Source of the DNA: Paenibacillus sp. JNUCC32
GTDB taxonomy: Bacteria; Bacillota; Bacilli; Paenibacillales; Paenibacillaceae
Direction of reading: 5' to 3'
Length of the DNA: 64,000 bases
Assembly: GCF_014863545.1 (NCBI RefSeq)
Contig: NZ_CP062260.1
Span: 6,469,501-6,533,500, forward strand
Shown: positions 17,695-26,652 of the stretch, one piece after another
Position numbering within the stretch: the first letter of the stretch is position 1
Layout: every line of letters starts with the position of its first letter
Program-made: the position numbers and the translations under genes
The notes under the pieces: model-generated
The model's database searches: none
The model's input: the letters and a program-made list of their open reading frames with translations, nothing else
Told to the model about the DNA's origin: nothing

Positions 17695-18801
17695 ATGGCA
17701 CGCGTAGAATTCCGAAATATACGAAAAGAATTTGTAGACGACAACAAAGGGACGTTTACCGCTGTAGCGGGGTCGGACTTTGTGATCAATGATAAAGAGT
17801 TCGTGGTATTCGTCGGTCCGTCCGGCTGCGGCAAAACCACCTCGCTGCGTATGATTGCGGGGCTTGAACGTCAAACGTCCGGCGACATCATCATCGGGGA
17901 CCGGGTGGTCAACAATCTGCATCCGAAAGACCGCGACATTGCCATGGTGTTCCAGGATTATGCGCTGTATCCGCATATGACGATCCGCGAGAACCTCTCC
18001 TTCGGTTTGAAGAACCTGAAGAAGCCCAAGGCTTACATCGAGCAAAAGGTATCGCAGGCAGCCTCCATTCTCGGCCTGGAGTCGATGATCGACCGGAAGC
18101 CGCGCGAGCTGTCCGGCGGACAGCGTCAGCGTGTTGCGGTAGGGCGGGCGATCGTGCGCGACCCGCAGGTATTCCTGTTTGACGAGCCGCTGTCGAACCT
18201 GGATGCGAAGCTTCGCGTGCAAATGCGGGTAGAGCTGTCCGAGCTGCACAAGCGCCTGGAAGCTACCATCGTATACGTCACGCATGATCAGGTTGAAGCG
18301 ATGACGCTCGGTGAGCGGATCGTTGTAATGAATAACGGCATTATCCAGCAGATCGCCTCACCGACCGAGCTGTATGCGAATCCGCAGAATATGTTCGTAG
18401 CCGGCTTTATCGGATCCCCGCCGATGAACTTCATCGACGTGCAGAAGGAAGGAAATGTTCTCCGGATGGAAGGCGGGACATTCACCATTCCGGATTCGAT
18501 GGCCGGTGCCCTAAGCAAATACGACAACAGGCATCTGATTCTGGGGATTCGTCCCGAGCATATCACCGGCGAGGATCTGCCGGGCACGACCAATCTGAAT
18601 TACAAGTATTCCACGAAGGTCCAGGTCGTTGAACATCTCGGCTCGGAGAATCTGGTGTACTTCCGCGTAGGCAACCGGACCGTGACCGCGAAGGTTCATC
18701 CGGAAACGACGGGTTATCCGGGCATGGACAAAACCTTCATTTTCAATTTCGATAAAGTGCATTTCTTCGATCCTGAGACGGAGCAGCGTATCGATTGGTA
18801 A
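17695..18801 (+). CDS. ABC transporter ATPase, MalK/MsmK/UgpC type
   Basis: 368 residues. The nucleotide-binding domain has Walker A GPSGCGKTTS (about residue 42), Q-loop VFQDYALYPHM, signature LSGGQRQRVAVGRAI (about 138), Walker B VFLFDEPLSNLDA and the H-loop VTHDQVEAM. The C-terminal TOBE-type regulatory domain begins near residue 240. In many Firmicutes one such ATPase serves several carbohydrate importers. The two other sugar ABC transporters in this window lack an ATPase gene, so this protein may energise them too; that is inference. Confidence 0.93.
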   Translation: MARVEFRNIRKEFVDDNKGTFTAVAGSDFVINDKEFVVFVGPSGCGKTTSLRMIAGLERQTSGDIIIGDRVVNNLHPKDRDIAMVFQDYALYPHMTIRENLSFGLKNLKKPKAYIEQKVSQAASILGLESMIDRKPRELSGGQRQRVAVGRAIVRDPQVFLFDEPLSNLDAKLRVQMRVELSELHKRLEATIVYVTHDQVEAMTLGERIVVMNNGIIQQIASPTELYANPQNMFVAGFIGSPPMNFIDVQKEGNVLRMEGGTFTIPDSMAGALSKYDNRHLILGIRPEHITGEDLPGTTNLNYKYSTKVQVVEHLGSENLVYFRVGNRTVTAKVHPETTGYPGMDKTFIFNFDKVHFFDPETEQRIDW

Positions 18802-18827
18802 ACAACGACGAAGAGGAGAGGAAAGCT

Positions 18828-19523
18828 ATGCGCAAGCTGAATGATGTGTTAAAGAAGACCGGGGTTGAGATTTACCGTGAGATTACGGCGGTGGCCTTGT
18901 ACAGCATGATTACCTCGCTGGTGCTCGTGACGGTGGTCATGTTCGTTCCGCTGTGGGCAGCGCTGGTGCTGCTGCCGGTTCTGTATATGCCGCTCTTCTA
19001 TGGTGTTTGTTATGCCTATCACCGCAAGACGGAGCGGGGCAAGTCCAGGCTGAAGGACGTGTTTCAGGGTGCGCTGAAAGGGCTTGGCCCCGCCGTTGTG
19101 ATGGGTTTCTTCTTCGTCGTGATGACATTGATCCTATGGTCAACCTGGTGGTATTACGGGGGAAAAGAAGGGATCGGCTATCTTGCGATCGGCGTGTTCC
19201 AAACCTATTTTGTCATCATGGCGCTCATCTCCCAATTCTACACCTTTCAGCTTGTTATTCAGGAAGGGATGGGGATCTTCAAGGCCATGGCGCACAGCGT
19301 CAAGCTGTTCTTGAAGTTTCCGGCCTATACGCTGGGCGCGTGCTTCCAAGCCTTCTGCGTCGCCATTCCGCTGCTCGTCACGGTTGTTGGCTTTGGATTC
19401 TTATTTAACGGCATGTGGGCCATATACCAGCATAAGGTTACGTATAATGTACTGAATCCGGAAGAGGCCAAGCCGGCGGAAGACGGTGTGGTAGCCTCCG
19501 AAGCGAGAGGTGTGAGCATATGA
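18828..19523 (+). CDS. Six-helix membrane protein of unknown function (DUF624/YesL-like)
   Basis: 231 residues with about six hydrophobic helices and a hydrophilic acidic tail. The general layout resembles the YesL/DUF624 proteins that accompany carbohydrate ABC transporters, but no signature motif was recognised. ATG 18828 has GAGGAGAGGAAAGCT; an in-frame TTG at 18795 overlapping the ATPase gene is unlikely. Its stop overlaps the namZ start by four bases (ATGA), so translation of the two is probably coupled. Confidence 0.7.
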   Translation: MRKLNDVLKKTGVEIYREITAVALYSMITSLVLVTVVMFVPLWAALVLLPVLYMPLFYGVCYAYHRKTERGKSRLKDVFQGALKGLGPAVVMGFFFVVMTLILWSTWWYYGGKEGIGYLAIGVFQTYFVIMALISQFYTFQLVIQEGMGIFKAMAHSVKLFLKFPAYTLGACFQAFCVAIPLLVTVVGFGFLFNGMWAIYQHKVTYNVLNPEEAKPAEDGVVASEARGVSI

Positions 19524-20698
19524 TAAAAGTCAATGTGCGAAGCGGCATTGATATGCTGCCAGGCATCAAGCACGAGAAAATCACGGGTCGTCGCCTTGGC
19601 GTCATTACGAATCCGACGGGGCTCACGTCGGATTTTCGTTCATCTATCGAGGTGGTTGCAGGCTTGCCAGAGTCGGAATTGACGGCTTTGTTCGCCTGTG
19701 AGCACGGGCTGCGCGGCCAGCTGCAGGCAGGCAAGCACGTGGATGACGAAGTGGATCCGGTATTCGTCGTGCCGGTGTACAGTCTGTACGGTTCGCGGCG
19801 CAAGCCGGATGCTGACATGCTGAAGAACGTGGACACGGTCATCTTCGACATTCAAGATCTTGGCGTGCGCTTTTATACGTATATGACGACGCTGCTGTAT
19901 GTTATGGAGGCATGCGCCGAACATGGCAAGAGCCTGCTTGTCCTGGATCGACCGAATCCGCTGGGCGGCGAGCGCTGCGAAGGAGGTTTCCTTAAGCCGG
20001 GATATGAATCCATGGTGGGCGGATGGCACATTCCGATTAACACCGGGATGACCATCGGCGAATTTGCGTGCATGGCCAATGACATGCGGGGAACCGGCTG
20101 CGATCTGGATGTCATTAAGCTGGAAGGCTGGACGCGCGGCATGGAATATACCGACACGGGCTTTCCGTGGGTGCTGCCTTCGCCGAACATTCCCACGATG
20201 GATACGGTGCGGCTGTACAGCGGGACCTGTTTCTTCGAAGGGACCAATCTTTCGGAAGGTCGGGGGACGACCCGGCCGTTTGAATGGATCGGCGCTCCAT
20301 GGGTCAACGGGGAGGAGCTGGCCCAGGCGTTCAACGCATACGGACTGCCCGGCGTCCATGCCCATTCCATGTACATGACCCCTACCTTCTCGAAGCATCA
20401 GGGCGAAGGCTGCGGCGGGGTCATGCTGTTTGTGACCCGTCCGGCAGAAGTAGAGGCTGTGCGCACAGGGCTTGTGCTGCTGCATCTTGTCAGCCGGATG
20501 TACCCGGATCAGTTCCAGTGGCTTAGCCCGCCGGAAGGACGAAGCCGGTACTTCATTGATTTGCTGACGGGAAGCGAGGATGTCCGCCGGCACATCCACG
20601 AAGAAGCCGGACTCCAGCGTCTGGTTGCGGAGTGGGGCAAGGACGCGGAGCAGTGGAGAACGATGCGGGCTCCGTATCTGCTGTACGGGGAGGCGTAA
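19520..20698 (+). CDS. namZ: Exo-beta-N-acetylmuramidase NamZ (DUF1343), apparently cytoplasmic
   Basis: 392 residues covering the whole DUF1343 family: LGVITNPTG, ALFACEHGLRGQLQAGKHVDDEVD, VFDIQDLGVRFYTYMTTL, LVLDRPNPLGGE and EGTNLSEGRGTTRPFEWIGAPW. B. subtilis NamZ (YbbC) removes terminal MurNAc from peptidoglycan fragments. That protein is exported, whereas here the sequence starts MIKVNVRSGIDMLPG with no hydrophobic signal, and upstream bases are already occupied by the preceding gene. If the start is right, the enzyme acts inside the cell on imported MurNAc-GlcNAc type disaccharides. It overlaps the gene before by four bases and precedes anmK by three. Confidence 0.9.
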   Translation: MIKVNVRSGIDMLPGIKHEKITGRRLGVITNPTGLTSDFRSSIEVVAGLPESELTALFACEHGLRGQLQAGKHVDDEVDPVFVVPVYSLYGSRRKPDADMLKNVDTVIFDIQDLGVRFYTYMTTLLYVMEACAEHGKSLLVLDRPNPLGGERCEGGFLKPGYESMVGGWHIPINTGMTIGEFACMANDMRGTGCDLDVIKLEGWTRGMEYTDTGFPWVLPSPNIPTMDTVRLYSGTCFFEGTNLSEGRGTTRPFEWIGAPWVNGEELAQAFNAYGLPGVHAHSMYMTPTFSKHQGEGCGGVMLFVTRPAEVEAVRTGLVLLHLVSRMYPDQFQWLSPPEGRSRYFIDLLTGSEDVRRHIHEEAGLQRLVAEWGKDAEQWRTMRAPYLLYGEA

Positions 20699-20701
20699 AA
20701 T

Positions 20702-21892
20702 ATGAAGTTCTCGCCATGGAAGGAGGGCAGGCCGGCCATTGTGGTCGGCCTGATGTCCGGTACTTCGCTGGACGGCATTGATGCGGCCATCGTCCGCATA
20801 CAGGGAAGCGGCTTCGAGGCATCGGTTGAGCTGCTGCATTATTATAGCAAGCCTTACGAACCGGAGCTCCGTCAGCGGCTGCGCGATTTGTGCAGTGAGG
20901 AGAATTCGAACAGCGCTGCTGTCTGCAGCATGAATGCATACTTGGGGTATCAGTTTGGAACCGCAGTCCTGGAAGCGGTTGCCGATGCCGGCATGCGCAT
21001 AGATGAGGTGGATTTGGTAAGCTCCCATGGACAAACGATTTGGCATCAGCCCGTACCGGAGCAAGGGGATCCGTATTCCGTCGCTTCGACTTTGCAGATC
21101 GGCGATATTTCCGTTATCGCCAAGCGCACCGGCAAACTTACGGTAGGAGACTTCCGGCCCGCTGATATGGCGGTTGGGGGCCAAGGAGCACCGTTTGCGC
21201 CTTACGGAGACTTGATCCTGTTTCGGCATCCGGAGCGGGGGAGGCTGCTGCAGAACATCGGCGGGATCGGCAATTGTACGGCGCTGCCCGCAGGGGCGGA
21301 TCCTTCGGATGTGCTGGCCTTTGATACCGGACCCGGCAATATGATCATGGATGCGGTGGCCCATATGCTGACCGAAGGGCGATTACCCTATGATGAAGGC
21401 GGCACATGGGCTGCCCGGGGGAACCCGGATCAAGTCTTATTAAGGGAGATGATGGCGCATCCCTATTTTCAAGCAGAGCCGCCGAAATCAACGGGCAGGG
21501 AATTGTTTGGCCACAATTACGCGGTTTCGTTTCTGGAGCAAGCCAGGCTCAGGAGCCTCTCGGATGAGGATACGATGGCCACGGCGACGGCGTTTACCGC
21601 ACATTCCATTGCCGATAGCTATGTGAACTATGTGTTTCCTCACCACAGAATGGATGAGGTGATCGTAACCGGTGGAGGGGCTCATAACAAGACGCTGCTC
21701 TCGATGTTAGGGGAGCTGTTGCCGGAGCAGAAGGTCATGACCTCCAAGGCGCTGGGCTTCGATGACGATGCCAAGGAAGCCGTGATTTTTGCGCTGCTGG
21801 GCAATGATTTCATGCTCGGCGTTCCTAACAATTTGCCAGCGGCAACCGGTGCTCGCAGGCCGACCGTTATGGGAAAGCTGGCGCTGCCATAG
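20702..21892 (+). CDS. anmK: Anhydro-N-acetylmuramic acid kinase
   Basis: 396 residues of the ASKHA fold. GLMSGTSLDGIDAAIV at the N-terminus, SSHGQTIWH near residue 100, GQGAPFAPYGD near 165, and FDTGPGNMIMDA near 205 are AnmK hallmarks. It opens the anhydro bond and phosphorylates 1,6-anhydroMurNAc to MurNAc-6-phosphate, the substrate of MurQ. Its presence beside a MurK-like kinase means the cluster can accept both plain MurNAc and the anhydro form made by lytic transglycosylases. It is the last gene of the murR operon. Confidence 0.95.
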   Translation: MKFSPWKEGRPAIVVGLMSGTSLDGIDAAIVRIQGSGFEASVELLHYYSKPYEPELRQRLRDLCSEENSNSAAVCSMNAYLGYQFGTAVLEAVADAGMRIDEVDLVSSHGQTIWHQPVPEQGDPYSVASTLQIGDISVIAKRTGKLTVGDFRPADMAVGGQGAPFAPYGDLILFRHPERGRLLQNIGGIGNCTALPAGADPSDVLAFDTGPGNMIMDAVAHMLTEGRLPYDEGGTWAARGNPDQVLLREMMAHPYFQAEPPKSTGRELFGHNYAVSFLEQARLRSLSDEDTMATATAFTAHSIADSYVNYVFPHHRMDEVIVTGGGAHNKTLLSMLGELLPEQKVMTSKALGFDDDAKEAVIFALLGNDFMLGVPNNLPAATGARRPTVMGKLALP

Positions 21893-22021
21893 ACCATTCA
21901 TTAAAGCCAGCAAACGGAAGCGCCAAGCGATGGCACATCGATAATGTTAGGCAGCGATTTGGCGGTAAGTAAAGGGATTATCTTAGTAGTCAAACCCGCA
22001 TAGGGGAGGGGGAAAAACAAC

Positions 22022-23497
22022 ATGCTGGAATCTGTCATTCGCGAGCAGCTGGCCGCCGTGGTTGGCGGGAAGTGGTTCAAGGATGATCCGGAAAGTCTCG
22101 TCTCATACAGTTATGATGCTACGCCGCTGTATCAAGCGATGCCGGACGGAGTTATCTTTCCTGGAAGCACGCAGGAGGTCTCCGACATCGTCAAAATTTG
22201 CTCGAAGCACCGAATACCCGTTATTACGCGGGGAGCAGGCAGCAATCTGTGCGGCGGCACCATTCCGCTTCAGGGCGGCCTGATCGTGGTCATGACCCGT
22301 ATGAACAAGCTGCTGGAGATCGATGCGGATAATCTAACCGCGACCTTCCAGACGGGTCTGAATACAAAGCAGTTTCATCTGGCGGTCGAGCGGACGGGGC
22401 TGTTCTATCCTCCGGATCCGAGCAGCATGATCATCTGCACGATGGGCGGCAATATTGCCTTGGGAGCCGGCGGGCTGCGCGGATTGAAGTATGGAACGAC
22501 CAAGGATTACGTACTCGGCCTGGAGGCCGTATTGCCGGACGGCAGTATCCTGCGCACGGGCGGCAAGCTGGTGAAGGATGCCGCCGGGTATGATTTGACC
22601 CGGTTATTGGTGGGATCGGGCGGAACGTTAGCCATACTGACGGAAGCCACGGTGAAGCTAATTCCGAAGCCTTCATACAGAAAGGCCATGGTCGCCGTAT
22701 ATGATGACCTTCAAGCGGCGGCTCGAACGGTATCCAACATTATAGCCAATCATATATTCCCGTGCACCTTGGAGTTCATGGATCAGCCGACTCTTCAGGT
22801 GGTTGAGGATTTTGCCAAAATCGGGCTCCCGGTACACGCCAAAGCGATGCTGGCGATCGAGCAGGACGGCAGCGTGGAGGATGTGGAGCGGGATCTGAAG
22901 AAGCTGGAGGAGATATGTCTTGCTTCCGGCGCGGTGCAGCTGAATATCGCCAAGACCCCGGAAGAAGGGGCGAAGGTGATGGAGGCGAGACGGAGCGCGC
23001 TCGCTGCGCTGTCCCGTCTGCGGCCGACCACGATCTTGGAGGACGCAACGGTTCCGCGTTCGAAGATTGCGGACATGGTGCTTGAAGTTCAGCGCATCGC
23101 CCAGAAATACGATGTGCAGATCTGCACGTTTGGCCATGCCGGGGACGGCAATCTGCATCCGACCGCGATGACGGATGCCCGCGACCCGGAAGAGATTCAT
23201 CGCGTGGAAGAGGCATTCGCCGAAATCTTTGAGGCGGCGATTGCCATGGGCGGCACGATTACCGGCGAGCATGGCGTCGGTATCGTGAAGGCGCCTTACC
23301 TGGAATGGAAGGTGGGCGAAGCCGGCATCCGGATGATGAAATCCATCAAGGATGCAATCGACCCGCACCAGATCATGAATCCGGGCAAGCTGTTTGCGGA
23401 AACCCGAAAGCGCATCGTATTCCAGGAGCGGACGGAGCAAGCAGGGCGGGACTCAGCTTCGAATCAGGATCAGGATCGGAAGCTCGAAACATCGTGA
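22022..23497 (+). CDS. glcD: FAD-linked 2-hydroxy-acid oxidase subunit GlcD (glycolate/D-lactate dehydrogenase)
   Basis: 491 residues. The FAD_binding_4 domain (about residues 35-215) contains VITRGAGSNLCGGTIPL and MGGNIALGAGGLRGLKYGTT. The C-terminal oxidase domain has FGHAGDGNLHPT and GTITGEHGVG, which carry flavin- and metal-contact residues. It oxidises glycolate or D-lactate and passes electrons to the iron-sulfur subunit encoded next. It lies 129 bases after anmK with no terminator seen between them. Since MurQ releases D-lactate, D-lactate is a sensible substrate here, but the sequence does not separate it from glycolate. Confidence 0.9.
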   Translation: MLESVIREQLAAVVGGKWFKDDPESLVSYSYDATPLYQAMPDGVIFPGSTQEVSDIVKICSKHRIPVITRGAGSNLCGGTIPLQGGLIVVMTRMNKLLEIDADNLTATFQTGLNTKQFHLAVERTGLFYPPDPSSMIICTMGGNIALGAGGLRGLKYGTTKDYVLGLEAVLPDGSILRTGGKLVKDAAGYDLTRLLVGSGGTLAILTEATVKLIPKPSYRKAMVAVYDDLQAAARTVSNIIANHIFPCTLEFMDQPTLQVVEDFAKIGLPVHAKAMLAIEQDGSVEDVERDLKKLEEICLASGAVQLNIAKTPEEGAKVMEARRSALAALSRLRPTTILEDATVPRSKIADMVLEVQRIAQKYDVQICTFGHAGDGNLHPTAMTDARDPEEIHRVEEAFAEIFEAAIAMGGTITGEHGVGIVKAPYLEWKVGEAGIRMMKSIKDAIDPHQIMNPGKLFAETRKRIVFQERTEQAGRDSASNQDQDRKLETS

Positions 23498-23513
23498 GAG
23501 GAGGCGATCGCGC

Positions 23514-24908
23514 ATGAATTCAACCCATGAGAAGCTTGCACAATCGCTGAAGCTGGCGCTGGACGAGGATCAATTGACGAACTGTATGCGCTGCGGATTC
23601 TGTCAGACCGCATGTCCGACATTCATCGAAACCGGGCTCGAGGCTGCCTCCCCACGCGGGCGGATCGCCCTCATGAAAGCGGTTGTCGATGGTTTGATGG
23701 AACCGGATGAGAGCTTTCGGAGCCAAATGGATCTCTGTCTGGGGTGCAGGGCATGCGAGCCGGCATGTCCGTCCGACGTGAAATACGGCGAATTGATCGA
23801 GCAGACCCGGGCGGCCATTGCGGCGGAGAAGCCTTATTCGCTGCCGGTACGAGTCGTCCGCAAGACGTTCCTGCAAGGGATTTTCCCGCATCGCGGAAGA
23901 CTGAAGCTGATCGGCAAGACGCTATCGTTCTATCAGAAATCCGGGCTGCAGAAGTTTGCGCGCAGCTCCGGGGCCATGAAGCTGTTTCCCGACCATCTTC
24001 AGCAGCTGGAAAAGGCGCTGCCTGACGTAACGGGCGATGGTCTGGAAGAACTGTGGAGCAAGGCCGGCTTGCCCTACCGCCGCGAGACGATAGGGAGCGG
24101 TTCCAAGCTTATGGTGATCCCTGCGTCCGGGGCCAGGGTCGGCCGGGTCGGCATGTTCCGGGGCTGCATTATGGATGTCATGTTTGCTTCTACGAACGTG
24201 AACACCGTGCGGCTGCTGCGCCAGGCCGGGTTCGAGATTGTCATTCCGGAGGAGCAGGTATGCTGCGGTGCGCTGCATGCCCATGCCGGTGAAATGGACG
24301 ATGCCAAACAGCTGGCCGGCCAGAATATATGGGCTTTTGGGGAAGCGAACGTAGATTACATTGCAAGCAATGCGGGGGGCTGCGGCGCCCTGCTGAAGGA
24401 ATACGATCATCTGATGCATGCCGAACAGAATGAGCGGCTTCAGCAAGCGGCCGTTCGTTTCGCAGAACAGGTAAAGGACATCTCGGAGCTGCTGAGCAGT
24501 CCGGGACGACCGCTTATGCCGATTCAAGCGGAAAGCGCGAATAAGACCGTCAAGGTCACCTACCAGGATTCTTGCCATCTGCGCAATGTCATGCGGGTGC
24601 AAGGAGAGCCTCGCCAGCTGATGCAGCAGCTTCCGGGCGTAGACATGTGCGAGCTTCAGGGAGCAGAGGTTTGCTGCGGTTCCGCGGGCATTTACAATCT
24701 GACCCAGACGGAAATGTCGACGACGCTGCTCGATCATAAGATGGAGCATGTGGAGGCAACAGGGGCCGAGGTCATCGTGACCTCGAATCCGGGCTGCCTG
24801 CTGCAGATGAAGTGGGGCATCGAGCGTGCCGGTAAACAACGCATCGAGGCCGTTCATCTTGCCGATTTTCTGGCAGGGCAGGTATGGATTGAGGATAAGG
24901 GCGAGTAA
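23514..24908 (+). CDS. glcF: Iron-sulfur subunit GlcF of the 2-hydroxy-acid oxidase
   Basis: 464 residues. Two 4Fe-4S motifs, CMRCGFCQTACP (about residue 23) and CLGCRACEPACP (about 75), precede two CCG domains (EQVCCGALHAHAGE about 255 and AEVCCGSAGIYN about 385) that bind further clusters or quinone. It transfers electrons from GlcD to the membrane quinone pool. ATG 23514 has GAGAGGAGGCGATCGCGC; the frame runs open into glcD. It follows glcD by 16 bases and ends at a strong terminator. Confidence 0.92.
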   Translation: MNSTHEKLAQSLKLALDEDQLTNCMRCGFCQTACPTFIETGLEAASPRGRIALMKAVVDGLMEPDESFRSQMDLCLGCRACEPACPSDVKYGELIEQTRAAIAAEKPYSLPVRVVRKTFLQGIFPHRGRLKLIGKTLSFYQKSGLQKFARSSGAMKLFPDHLQQLEKALPDVTGDGLEELWSKAGLPYRRETIGSGSKLMVIPASGARVGRVGMFRGCIMDVMFASTNVNTVRLLRQAGFEIVIPEEQVCCGALHAHAGEMDDAKQLAGQNIWAFGEANVDYIASNAGGCGALLKEYDHLMHAEQNERLQQAAVRFAEQVKDISELLSSPGRPLMPIQAESANKTVKVTYQDSCHLRNVMRVQGEPRQLMQQLPGVDMCELQGAEVCCGSAGIYNLTQTEMSTTLLDHKMEHVEATGAEVIVTSNPGCLLQMKWGIERAGKQRIEAVHLADFLAGQVWIEDKGE

Positions 24909-24915
24909 CGAATCG

Positions 24916-24956
24916 GGGCATTTCCATGGTCAACATGATCAGGGAAATGCCCTTTT
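24916..24956 (+). terminator. Terminator after glcF
   Basis: GGGCATTTCC (24916-24925) pairs with GGAAATGCCC (24943-24952), then TTTT. Confidence 0.85.
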
Positions 24957-25230
24957 CTGGTTCAACTCCTTATTATGGCCGCAGTTCCTATTCCAATCCA
25001 ACGATCTCTTGCATGGTTCTTTCGTACAGTTCGCGTAGAATCAAGAGGCTGTCTAAGGCATGCCAAGCGGAAGGGGATCGGCCGTAATCGTTATAGACCA
25101 ATGAACCGGTTTACATCATTCCCAATCAACGGTATGGTAGACCCACAGGGAGAATTCCTTTTCACATTTGATGCAAATACATATTGCAACATGCCATGAA
25201 ATGCGATTCATCAAGGAGGAGAGCGATAAC
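24957..25230. other. Intergenic stretch without recognised content
   Basis: Apart from the glcF terminator just before it and the AAGGAGGAG ribosome binding site at its right end, I see no gene, repeat or clear promoter here. Short frames on both strands lack ribosome binding sites. Confidence 0.5.
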
Positions 25231-25797
25231 ATGAAAGAGAGTTTTGATCCGTCACTCATCGAGCGATTGGAAAGTCCGGAAAGGAAAAAAGAGCTGCCGG
25301 CTTCTTCGCTGCTTAAGATGCTTCAGGTGAATGGCGAGGTGGATGTGCTGGATATCGGGGCGGGCACCGGCTATTTTTCCATACCGGCAGCCTCATTAAC
25401 GACAGGCACCGTTTACGCGCTGGATACCGAGCCAGCCATGCTCGACATGATGCGCGGGCGTGCACAGGAACAAGGAATCACGAATGTGAAGGTGATGGAA
25501 GGCGTGTTGGAACAGCTTCCTTTACAGGATGAAACCGTGGATCGAGTCATCGCGTCCTTGATCCTTCACATCACCGACCAGCTGGAGGAGTCGATCTCCC
25601 AAATCGCAAGAGTGTTACGGCCAGGCGGGCGCTGCTTGTGTCTGGAATGGCAGGAAGACTCGTCCGAGAAGCGGGTTCCGAGGCCGAACCGGGTTGACCC
25701 GCAGGTGCTGAAGGCTATGTTGGAGCAAGCAGGGCTGCAGGTTGACGGAATCCAGTATCCCACGGATCGTCACTACCTGATCATCGCCAGCAAGTAG
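25231..25797 (+). CDS. Class I SAM-dependent methyltransferase
   Basis: 188 residues with the Rossmann methyltransferase core: motif I VLDIGAGTGYFS (about residue 38), the acidic residue after strand 2 (ALDTEPAML), VMEGVLEQLPLQDETVDRV and the RVLRPGGRCLCLEW post-motif. It belongs to the UbiE/Methyltransf_11 type; the substrate is unknown. ATG 25231 follows AAGGAGGAGAGCGATAAC; an upstream in-frame ATG at 25168 lacks a ribosome binding site. It is a single gene with no functional hint from neighbours. Confidence 0.88.
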   Translation: MKESFDPSLIERLESPERKKELPASSLLKMLQVNGEVDVLDIGAGTGYFSIPAASLTTGTVYALDTEPAMLDMMRGRAQEQGITNVKVMEGVLEQLPLQDETVDRVIASLILHITDQLEESISQIARVLRPGGRCLCLEWQEDSSEKRVPRPNRVDPQVLKAMLEQAGLQVDGIQYPTDRHYLIIASK

Positions 25798-25848
25798 TTC
25801 ATGACGTTGGCAGCTTCTTGCGGGGGTGCTTCCTTAGATCGGCAGCCG

Positions 25849-25896
25849 AAATGCGCCGTTATCCCTCCCTGATTTTTGGAGTGGATCAGCGCATTT
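25849..25896 (+). terminator. Hairpin after the methyltransferase gene
   Basis: AAATGCGC (25849-25856) is exactly inverse to GCGCATTT (25889-25896), with an inner ATCCCTCC/GGAGTGGAT arm. No T run follows, so termination is uncertain. Confidence 0.4.
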
Positions 25897-25952
25897 ATGG
25901 ATAGAGCTGGAACATTTCAGGGGAGAGGGCCGTCTAAGGATTGAGGTGACCC

Positions 25953-26588
25953 ATGATGAGAAAATCCAAGGTTATGATCATGCTTAGCTGTTTGCTCTTG
26001 CTCGTCAGCCTGTATACGATACAACCATCCAACGTATTTGCTTGCTCATGTGCCGGACCGCCTGAGGTTTCGGAAAGCCTGGAACGGAGCGCAGCGATAT
26101 TCGCAGGCAAGGTGACTCAGATCGCGGGCCCGCCGCGAAAGCAGGTCATGTCCTCGGCTGATCCGGTTCGTGTTACGTTAGAGGTAACGGAAATATGGAA
26201 AGGCGAGCTGAACCCCGTAACGGAGCTTACCACGGCCATGTCATCGGCCAGCTGCGGTTATGACCAGTTTGCCGTAGGCAGCGAATATCTGGTGTTCGCG
26301 TCCGCGGAGTCGGGCCGGCTGACAACGGGGCTTTGTGACGGAACGAAGCCGCTCACCGCCGCCGGCAAGGAGCTATCCGAGCTAGGGGCCGGATATCCTC
26401 CGAAAGCTGCGCCTCCACCGGGGGAAACGGGGTCTGATACGCTTGCTGAGGGAATGCTTCCAAGTGAAGGTGAGGCTGCTGATCAGACATTTATGCAGAG
26501 GCCTTTCCTGTGGGGGGTTGTCGTCGTGCTGCTGGCAGCTGGACTATGGCTCTATTTTTGGAGGAAGAAAAAAAGAAATGTAAAGTGA
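25953..26588 (+). CDS. Secreted, membrane-anchored Cys-rich protein with TIMP-like N-terminus
   Basis: 211 residues. A signal peptide (about residues 1-30, ending NVFACSC) leads to a mature domain starting CSCAGPP, with further cysteines near residues 90 (SASCGY) and 129 (TGLCDG). A C-terminal membrane helix (about 183-203) is followed by a Lys/Arg-rich tail. The CxC start plus a beta-rich domain (AAIFAGKVTQI, VTLEVTEIWKG, YLVFA) resembles bacterial proteins assigned to the tissue-inhibitor-of-metalloprotease fold. The function is unknown. The Cys pattern suggests disulfides outside the cell. ATG 25953 or the adjacent 25956 is the start. Confidence 0.7.
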   Translation: MMRKSKVMIMLSCLLLLVSLYTIQPSNVFACSCAGPPEVSESLERSAAIFAGKVTQIAGPPRKQVMSSADPVRVTLEVTEIWKGELNPVTELTTAMSSASCGYDQFAVGSEYLVFASAESGRLTTGLCDGTKPLTAAGKELSELGAGYPPKAAPPPGETGSDTLAEGMLPSEGEAADQTFMQRPFLWGVVVVLLAAGLWLYFWRKKKRNVK

Positions 26589-26610
26589 ATGTAAAATTAT
26601 TGAAAGTCTA

Positions 26611-26639
26611 TTGGCGGTGGTAAACGGCCATGCTATAAT
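26611..26639 (+). promoter_or_regulatory. Promoter of the riboswitch-terC transcript
   Basis: TTGGCG (26611-26616) and TATAAT (26634-26639) are 17 bases apart, directly before the riboswitch sequence. Confidence 0.6.
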
Positions 26640-26652
26640 TCATGTATTCAAG

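Noticed and set aside
19640..21364. 574-residue minus-strand frame opposite namZ and anmK
   Set aside because: It is a shadow of the two well-supported plus-strand genes; its composition is rich in His, Arg and Gln and shows no domain.
23394..23513. N-terminal extension of GlcF into the glcD gene
   Set aside because: The extension overlaps coding sequence, is Arg-rich and lacks homology; ATG 23514 has a strong AGGAGG leader.
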